From positions 1,736,001 to 1,800,000 of the forward strand of contig NZ_CP054587.1 in NCBI RefSeq assembly GCF_002025255.2: a stretch of 64,000 nt of DNA. Direction: 5' to 3'. The notes under the pieces are model-generated. The model saw only the letters and a program-made list of their open reading frames with translations. It had not been told where the DNA came from and made no database searches. This stretch comes from Halolamina sp. CBA1230 (GTDB lineage: Archaea; Halobacteriota; Halobacteria; Halobacteriales; Haloferacaceae). This document shows positions 58,415 to 64,000 of this stretch, piece by piece (position 1 is the first letter of the stretch; each line of letters opens with the position of its first letter). The position numbers and the translations under genes were made by a program.

Positions 58415-58690
58415 ATGACGGAGACACTCGACGACGAGGAAGTAGAGCGCCGACTGCCCGAGGACTGGGAGCGCGACGGCGACGAGATCGTCCGCGTCTA
58501 CGAGTTCGACGACTACGGCAGCGCCGTCAGGTTCGTGAACGACGTGGCCGACATCGCCGACGAGGAGTTCCACCACCCCGAGGTCGTCCTGCGCTACGAC
58601 GAGGTCGAGGTGCGGTTCACCACCCACGACGCCGGCGGGATCACCGAGAAGGACCTCCGGCTCGCGGACTACTGCGACGGCGAGTACTGA
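58415..58690 (+). CDS. Pterin-4a-carbinolamine dehydratase
   Basis: The protein has 91 residues. The family signature (E/K)FHHPEV...V..R..THD..G(I/L)T appears as EEFHHPEVVLRYDEVEVRFT followed by THDAGGITEKD, so both active-site histidines are present. It dehydrates the hydroxypterin formed by aromatic amino acid hydroxylases and may work in molybdopterin-related chemistry; its exact archaeal role is unknown. It lies 41 bases after hemA. Confidence 0.9.
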   Translation: MTETLDDEEVERRLPEDWERDGDEIVRVYEFDDYGSAVRFVNDVADIADEEFHHPEVVLRYDEVEVRFTTHDAGGITEKDLRLADYCDGEY

Positions 58691-58718
58691 TGGCGTCGAT
58701 CACGCGCCGCTCGGAGGG

Positions 58719-59114
58719 ATGAAGGCCGCCTACGTGTTCGAGGCGGCGTTCCGCCTCCCCGCCGAGGGCGTCGCGCTCGACCCGAACCGCTTCGAGACCA
58801 CGCTCCGGCTGTTCGCGCCCGCGCCGGGGGTCGAACCCGGCCCGGAGCGGATCGACTGGCTGTTCTTCCGCGACCGGCTCTGGCACGGCGAGATCGGCGA
58901 CGAGGCGCCGCTGCGCGATGTGGTGAGCGATTGGCTCGACGTGGAAGTGGTCTCGCTGTCGTTCGCGGAACTGCGTGCCGACGAGGCGTACCTCGACGCG
59001 CTCCGGGCGGAGATCGAACGCGACCTCTCGCGGTTCAACGCCGAGACGGTCGACGAGGTGCTCCACCAGTACCTCGGCTCGTCGGTGCACGTCGTCGATG
59101 CCGAGGCGGTCTGA
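58719..59114 (+). CDS. LWR-salt type protein
   Basis: The protein has 131 residues. Segments DWLFFRDRLWHGEIGDEAPL, VVSLSFAELRADEAYLDAL and HQYLGSSVHV agree with my memory of the LWR-salt family, a set of small proteins found in most haloarchaea. The third residue of the LWR motif is H here. The function is unknown. It lies in the same direction as its neighbours. Confidence 0.65.
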   Translation: MKAAYVFEAAFRLPAEGVALDPNRFETTLRLFAPAPGVEPGPERIDWLFFRDRLWHGEIGDEAPLRDVVSDWLDVEVVSLSFAELRADEAYLDALRAEIERDLSRFNAETVDEVLHQYLGSSVHVVDAEAV

Positions 59115-59160
59115 GTCGGGGAGAAAAGCACTTACCCCCGCATCGGCTACGCACGTCCCC

Positions 59161-59805
59161 ATGTACGAGTTCTGGCTCCTCGACCTCGACGGCACGATCG
59201 TCGACGTGGAGCCGCGCTACCGCCACGAGACGTTCGAGGCGGTCGGCGACCGGCTGGGCCGAGAGTTCACCGACGACGAGGTGGAGACGCTCTGGCACGG
59301 CCTCGGCGGCCCTCGAAGCGAGAAGCTCCAGGCGATGGGGCTCGACCCCGGCACGTTCTGGCCCGCGCTCCACGAGGCCGAGGACCCCGAGGCCCGCGCG
59401 GAGGCGACGTACGTCCACGACGACGCCGCAGCGCTGCTCGACGAGCTCGACGACGCGGGCGTCCCGGTCGGCGTCGTCACCCACTGCGCCCCGTTCCTCG
59501 CGGACCAGGTCGTCGACGAGCTCGACCTGCGCTCGCGGTTCGACGCGTTCGTCACCTGCTCGGACGACCTCGGCTGGAAGCCCGACCCCGAACCGGTCCA
59601 CCACACGATGGACCGACTCGGCGTCGACGACGGCGCGGGCGTGCTGGCCGGCGACGGCCCGAGCGACGTCGGCGCCGCGTGGAACGCCGGCCTCGACGCG
59701 GTCCACGTCGAGCGTCACGGTCCCGAACGCCGGGGGCAGTGCGTGCTCGCGGACCACCGCGTCGAGCAGTTCACCGACCTCGACGAGAGCGTCCTCCAGA
59801 ACTAA
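59161..59805 (+). CDS. HAD-family hydrolase (phosphoglycolate phosphatase-like)
   Basis: The product has 214 residues from the ATG at 59161. The nucleophile motif is WLLDLDGTIVDVE (D8, D10), motif II VVTHCAPF, motif III lysine in DDLGWKPDP and motif IV LAGDGPSDVGAA. A helical cap lies at 20-80. The substrate is probably a small phosphate ester. Its stop overlaps that of the convergent SGNH gene by four bases. Confidence 0.85.
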   Translation: MYEFWLLDLDGTIVDVEPRYRHETFEAVGDRLGREFTDDEVETLWHGLGGPRSEKLQAMGLDPGTFWPALHEAEDPEARAEATYVHDDAAALLDELDDAGVPVGVVTHCAPFLADQVVDELDLRSRFDAFVTCSDDLGWKPDPEPVHHTMDRLGVDDGAGVLAGDGPSDVGAAWNAGLDAVHVERHGPERRGQCVLADHRVEQFTDLDESVLQN

Positions 59806-60413
59806 TCCAGCGCCGCCGCGGCGACCGGGTAGATCCGCTCCAGCCACAGGTCGTGCTGATCGGGTGCAGGGTGAAGGTCGTCGCCGGCGACGAGCGACTC
59901 GGTCTCCGCAACACGCTTCGACGGCGGCACCACGTCGACCAGTCGCGTTCCCGTCGTCGACGCGGCCTCGCGGATCGTCTCGTTGTACCGTTCCAGTCGC
60001 TGCGCGTGCGCCTCGGGGTCGTTCGCCTGGCCGACCGGCGTGAGCGTGTAGTCCGGGACGGTCAGCACGACCACCGAGTCGGGGTCCTCGGCGAACCCCA
60101 GCGCCCGATCGAGCAGCGCCCGAAACTTCGGTTCGAACGTCCCGGGTGACTCGCCCTGGAAGCAGTTGTTCGCGCCGATCAGGAGGGTCACGAGATCGAA
60201 CGGTCCCTCCGGATTTCGCCGATCAATGGCTTCGTCCAGATCGTCGGTCGTCCAGCCGTTCTCGGCGATCACGACCGGATCGGCGACGGTCTCGCCCTCC
60301 TCGCGGAGTCGCTCGGCAAGCTTCGTCACCCAGCGTTCGTCCTCGTCGACGCCGGTGCCGATCGTGTAGGAGTCGCCGAGTGCGAGGACCCGTGCCGGCG
60401 TGTCCGCGGTCAT
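59802..60413 (-). CDS. SGNH/GDSL-family hydrolase
   Basis: The protein has 203 residues. Block I is VLALGDSYTIGTG (S15), block III LIGANNCFQG and block V GDDLHPAPDQ (Asp and His of the triad). No signal peptide is seen, so it is cytoplasmic. Such enzymes are esterases or acyl hydrolases of varied specificity. Confidence 0.85.
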   Translation of the reverse strand: MTADTPARVLALGDSYTIGTGVDEDERWVTKLAERLREEGETVADPVVIAENGWTTDDLDEAIDRRNPEGPFDLVTLLIGANNCFQGESPGTFEPKFRALLDRALGFAEDPDSVVVLTVPDYTLTPVGQANDPEAHAQRLERYNETIREAASTTGTRLVDVVPPSKRVAETESLVAGDDLHPAPDQHDLWLERIYPVAAAALD

Positions 60414-60450
60414 ACCCGAGCCAGCGTCGGCGCCGTCGAAGCGCTTTCCC

Positions 60451-60705
60451 TCACGGCTCCGCCTCCCGCCCGGACCACTGGAGGACGAACCCGACCAGCA
60501 GCAGAACGGCGAAGACGAACTCGGTCCATCCGGGCAGCGGCGCGGCGGTCAGGTCGTCGAGGAAGAACGTCCCCACGAGGCCGCCGAGCACCAGCGCCGA
60601 GCCGAGGAGGTACCGTGGGCTCCACCCGGTCCGGGCCGCGTCGCGACCCATCGCCGCACAGATGACGACGAGCAGGCCGACGAGCAGCAGGTCGAGCGGC
60701 GTCAT
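60451..60705 (-). CDS. Small membrane protein
   Basis: The protein has 84 residues and three hydrophobic segments (LDLLLVGLLVVICAAMG, YLLGSALVLGGLVGTFFL and EFVFAVLLLVGFVLQW). It starts two bases after the stop of the moeA-like gene, so it is probably co-transcribed with it. The function is unknown. Confidence 0.65.
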   Translation of the reverse strand: MTPLDLLLVGLLVVICAAMGRDAARTGWSPRYLLGSALVLGGLVGTFFLDDLTAAPLPGWTEFVFAVLLLVGFVLQWSGREAEP

Positions 60706-60708
60706 CGA

Positions 60709-62601
60709 CTACTCCGTGGGCGCGAACCCGGGGAGCTCCGCGAGCACCTCGTCGACGCCGGCCAGCACGGCTTCGAGGTCCCGAACACCCTGCTTCTCGA
60801 CGCGCTCGGGGTTGGCCCGGACCCGGACGGTCTCCGTATCGACCGGGACGAATCCCAGCCCGAGTTTCTCGGCGGCCGCGCGCAGTCCCAGGCCGGCGTC
60901 GGCTTTCCCGGCGAGCACGCGCCGCGCGGGGCTCTCGTGGGCCTTGAGCGTGAACCCGTAGCCGTCGATGGCGGACTGGAGGTCCGCGGCGTCCGTATCG
61001 CGGGCGGCGGCCAGCCGCTCCAGTTCGGCGTCGGCGCTCGCCCTGAGACCGGTCGCCGTGTCGAGGTTGACGAAGCGCAGGTCGCCGTCGACTAACGTTG
61101 CGAACCCCTCGACGCCGTCGGGGTTGCCCTCGGGGACGATCAGCCCCCACTCGCGCTCCCACGCGCCGAGTTCGACCGATTCGACCTCGCGGCGGACCGG
61201 CCCCGCGACGACGGCCGCATCGGGCAGCCCGTCACGCAGGCGTCGCAGCCCCTCGCGGGAGCCGACGGGGAGGAACCGACTCGATCCGAGTCGGTCGAGC
61301 AAGCGGGAGAACGCGGGGTCGTCCTCGCCGAACGCGAGCACCGCGGGGGTGCGGACGTCCGGCGAGAACAGCGTCACCGTCACGTCCTCGCCCGCGGCGA
61401 GGTACTCGGTGTCGGCGTCGACCTCGACGATCCCGTCGGCCTCGACGAGGCTGGTGGTCGCGCCCGACCCCTTGTCGACGGGGTAGACCAGCGTCTCGCC
61501 GGCCTCGTTCTCGACCAGCCCGACCGGCATCAGGCGCATGCGGCCCTCGCTGTAGCGCTCCTCCGCGGCGAGCGTCCCGTCGACGGTCGCCGTTCTGGGC
61601 TCCGGCACGCCCGCAGCCCGGCGGATCGCCGGCGCGACGAACGTCCGGAAGATGGTGAGCGCCGAGACGGGGTAGCCCGGCAGGCCGACGTAGGCGCTCT
61701 CCGCGAGCCGGCCGATCAGCATCGGCTTGCCCGGCTTCACGGCGACGCCGTGGAGCAGGAGGTCGCCGCGCTCCTCGATCACGCGGTAGATCACGTCGAC
61801 CGCCGACGCGGAGGTGGAGCCGGAGGAGAGCACCAGATCGCACTCCTCGGCGGCGGTCGTGAGCGCGTCCTCCATCGCGTCCATGTCGTCGCCGGCGTGG
61901 GGGTAGAGCGCCGCCTCGCCGCCCGCCTCCTCGACGCCGGCGGCGATCGTGTAGCTGTTCACGTCGTAGATCTCCCCGGCGTCGCTGTCGAGATCCCCCC
62001 CGGGCCGGACCAGCTCGTCGCCGGTGGAGACGATGCCGACCGTCGGTTTCCCGCGGACCTCGACTTCGTCTTTCCCGAGCGCCGAGAGCAGGCCGATCTC
62101 GCGCGGCGTGAGTTCGGTGCCGGGGCCGAGCGCGCGCTGGCCGGCGGCGATGTCGGCGCCGGCGGGCATCACGTTGTCCCCGGGCGCGACCGAGGTGCGG
62201 ATCTCGATCGTCTCGGTGCCGAGCTCGTCGGTCCGCTCGACCATCACCACCGCGTCGGCGCCGTCGGGCATCACCGCGCCGGTCGAGATCTCGGCGCACT
62301 CGCCCTCGTCCACGAACACGTCGGGCTCGCTGCCGGCGTGGACCTCGCCCACCAGGTCGAGTGTCGCGGGGTCGACCTCGTCGGCGCCGAACGTGTCGCC
62401 CGCCCGGACCGCGTAGCCGTCCATCGACGCGCGGTCGAACCCCGGCACGTCGAGGTCGGCGTCCACGCGCTCGGCGAGCACCCGCCCGCGAGCGTCCGCG
62501 AGCGGGACGGTCTCCGGTTCGGGTTCGAGGTCCAGCGACGCGATGGCGTCGTGGGCCTTCGTGGGTTCGGCGAGGTCGCGGAACTCCTTGCGGTCGCTCA
62601 T
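60709..62601 (-). CDS. moeA: MoeA-type molybdopterin molybdotransferase fused to a PBP-like domain
   Basis: The protein has 630 residues. MoeA part (about 1-405): DVPGFDRASMDGYAVRAGD, GAVMPDGADAVVMVE, STGDELVRPGG and LSSGSTSASAVDVIY, GLPGYPVSALTIF. The last 210 residues (VLAFGEDDPAFSRLLDRLGS to the end) are a periplasmic-binding-like domain of the kind that binds molybdate or a cofactor precursor. The start overlaps the stop of the second moeA by four bases. The fused form is known in archaea. Confidence 0.88.
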   Translation of the reverse strand: MSDRKEFRDLAEPTKAHDAIASLDLEPEPETVPLADARGRVLAERVDADLDVPGFDRASMDGYAVRAGDTFGADEVDPATLDLVGEVHAGSEPDVFVDEGECAEISTGAVMPDGADAVVMVERTDELGTETIEIRTSVAPGDNVMPAGADIAAGQRALGPGTELTPREIGLLSALGKDEVEVRGKPTVGIVSTGDELVRPGGDLDSDAGEIYDVNSYTIAAGVEEAGGEAALYPHAGDDMDAMEDALTTAAEECDLVLSSGSTSASAVDVIYRVIEERGDLLLHGVAVKPGKPMLIGRLAESAYVGLPGYPVSALTIFRTFVAPAIRRAAGVPEPRTATVDGTLAAEERYSEGRMRLMPVGLVENEAGETLVYPVDKGSGATTSLVEADGIVEVDADTEYLAAGEDVTVTLFSPDVRTPAVLAFGEDDPAFSRLLDRLGSSRFLPVGSREGLRRLRDGLPDAAVVAGPVRREVESVELGAWEREWGLIVPEGNPDGVEGFATLVDGDLRFVNLDTATGLRASADAELERLAAARDTDAADLQSAIDGYGFTLKAHESPARRVLAGKADAGLGLRAAAEKLGLGFVPVDTETVRVRANPERVEKQGVRDLEAVLAGVDEVLAELPGFAPTE

Positions 62602-63836
62602 CGGTTCGCCTCCCAGTCCTGAACCGCAACGGTGTCACCCGCGTCGACCCCCTCCGCGGCCTCGTCGACGACGACCCAGCCGTCGGCGAGCGCGACGCTC
62701 GACAGCACACCAGAGCCCGACACGCGAGTCGGGATCGCGGCCGGCAGGGGTTCGTCCGGGCGCTCCTCCAGCCGAACCCTGGCGAACGTTCGAACGCCGG
62801 GCTCGCTGGCGATCTTCCGATCCAGCCGCGCCTCGGTCGTCGGGTGCGGCGGCAGCGGCGCGTCCATCGCGCGCTTGATCGCGGGCCGGAGGAACTGCAC
62901 GGCGTTGACGATCGTCGCGACGGGGTAGCCCGGCAGCATCAGCACGGGCGTCCCCTCACAGACCGCGAAGCCGAACGGGTGGCCGGGTTTGAGCGCGACG
63001 CCGTGGACGACGATCTCGCCCAGATCTTCGAGCACTTCGGGCAGCAGATCGCGTTCACCCACGGAGGAGCCCCCGGAGGTCACGACGAGTTCGCCGTCGA
63101 GCCCCGAGCGGATCGCCGCCTTCAGCTGCTCCTCGTCGTCGGGAACGGGGTCGAGTTCGGTGGCGTCCCCGCCCCAGCGTTCGACGAACCGCGCGACGGT
63201 GAGGCCGTTGGTCTCGATGGTCTCGCCGGGGCCGGGGTCCGCCTGCACGAGTTCGTCGCCGGTCGGGATCACCGTCACCTCCGGCTGTTCGAAGACGGGC
63301 ACCTCGGTGTAGCCGACGGACTTCAGCAGCCCCAGGTCGGAGGGTCGCAGGACGTGGCCAGGGTCGTAGAGCTGCTGGCCTTCCTCGACGTCCTCGCCGG
63401 CGGGGGCGACGTTCTCGTTCTCGGCGACGGCGTCGAAGATCTCGACCTCGTCGGCGACCGGGTCGGCCTGTTCGATCATCACCACGGCGTCCGCGCCCTC
63501 GGGGAGTGCGCTTCCCGTATGGACTCGGATCGCTTCGCCCGGGCCGACGTCCTCTTCGGTCGGTTCCGCGTCGACGGTACGCAGGATCTCCGGCGAACGG
63601 TCGGAGGCGCCGAACGTGTCGCTGGCCTGCACGGCGTAGCCGTCCATCGCCGCCTCCGGCGCCGCGGGGACGTTCGCGGGCGCGGTCATCGTCGCCGCGA
63701 GCGTGCGCCCGTCGGCCTCGGCGAGCGGGACCTCCGCCGCGCGGCCGTGGGGATCGACGGCGTCTCTGAGCGCTGCGAGGGCGTCGTCGACCCGCGTTCG
63801 TTGCTTGAAGCCGGACTGCTTCCGGTCGGTACTCAT
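62598..63836 (-). CDS. moeA: MoeA-type molybdopterin molybdotransferase (single domain)
   Basis: The product has 412 residues from the ATG at 63836 (MSTDRKQSGFKQRTRVDDAL). Motifs: APEAAMDGYAVQASDTFGA, GSALPEGADAVVMIEQAD, PTGDELVQADPG, TSGGSSVGERDLLPE and MLPGYPVATIVN. It lacks the PBP-like extension. The two overlapping paralogues probably divide the work of metal insertion, as in other archaea with paired MoeA proteins. Confidence 0.9.
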   Translation of the reverse strand: MSTDRKQSGFKQRTRVDDALAALRDAVDPHGRAAEVPLAEADGRTLAATMTAPANVPAAPEAAMDGYAVQASDTFGASDRSPEILRTVDAEPTEEDVGPGEAIRVHTGSALPEGADAVVMIEQADPVADEVEIFDAVAENENVAPAGEDVEEGQQLYDPGHVLRPSDLGLLKSVGYTEVPVFEQPEVTVIPTGDELVQADPGPGETIETNGLTVARFVERWGGDATELDPVPDDEEQLKAAIRSGLDGELVVTSGGSSVGERDLLPEVLEDLGEIVVHGVALKPGHPFGFAVCEGTPVLMLPGYPVATIVNAVQFLRPAIKRAMDAPLPPHPTTEARLDRKIASEPGVRTFARVRLEERPDEPLPAAIPTRVSGSGVLSSVALADGWVVVDEAAEGVDAGDTVAVQDWEANR

Positions 63837-63901
63837 TGTCGGAGGGTAACGGGCCCGTGGTGAAAAAGGGGGGCAACGACGGACCACGGCGAGCGACCAG
63901 A

Positions 63902-63979
63902 GCGGGACCTTCGGTCCCGCAGGCCGTACGGGCGACGCGTGGGTCGCCCGTGCGACAGCGCGAGGCGTCGGCCTCGCGC
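63902..63979. repeat. Three consecutive perfect hairpins
   Basis: GCGGGACC/GGTCCCGC with loop TTC (63902-63920), GGGCGAC/GTCGCCC (63930-63949) and GCGCGAGGC/GCCTCGCGC with loop GTCG (63958-63979). They lie upstream of the moeA start and may terminate a gene that begins outside the window. Confidence 0.65.
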
Positions 63980-64000
63980 ACGGAGCCACGCCGCGGTCGG

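Overview
The window comes from a haloarchaeon (class Halobacteria). GC content is high, the proteins are strongly acidic, and lipoproteins are exported by the Tat pathway. There are TFB and RPA-like proteins, TATA boxes lie about 25-30 bases before start codons, and the accessory part carries IS1341-type TnpB genes. The species cannot be fixed from the sequence alone.

Bases 1 to about 27,900 are an accessory island. After an FAD oxidoreductase cut by the window edge come a broken TFB gene, an RPA-like OB-fold gene behind a leader of perfect hairpins, a beta-propeller lipoprotein, a TnpB with an altered catalytic motif that overlaps a 58-residue ORF, and an ABC exporter. Next is a run of toxin-antitoxin-like modules: UPF0175/PIN, two RHH/PIN pairs, and MNT with a truncated partner. 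An intact TFB, a 1196-residue conjugation-type ATPase, two further TnpB elements and many short zinc-finger genes complete the island. It is full of scars. The 3' end of one sugar-nucleotide epimerase gene occurs three times, and a structured intergenic element occurs three times. Two of the modules sit between direct repeats.

Bases 28,000 to 64,000 are mostly core chromosome: a polyamine-type ABC importer with a class III aminotransferase, a MinD-like pair, an AI-2E family protein, an M24 peptidase homologue, an ABC exporter, the 2-oxoacid dehydrogenase operon (E1a, E1b, E2, E3) next to lipoyl synthase, a MATE transporter, a Ski2-type helicase, a NUDIX hydrolase, hemA with a pterin dehydratase, an LWR-salt type protein, HAD and SGNH hydrolases, and two overlapping moeA genes. 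A 1.9 kb integrative element (53,818-55,783; tyrosine recombinase plus a membrane protein) is inserted at the 3' end of tRNA-Ile(GAT).

The least explained signals are the following: (i) modules bracketed by direct repeats; (ii) the repeated element whose closing stem covaries between copies, as a folded RNA would; (iii) the TnpB family member lacking the RuvC-II glutamate, with its overlapping small partner beside an ABC operon; (iv) the chain of hairpins in front of the RPA-like gene; and (v) the ATPase fused to a zinc finger, winged helix and nuclease-like tail, followed by about 960 bases of non-coding DNA. All family calls come from reading motifs; no searches were run.
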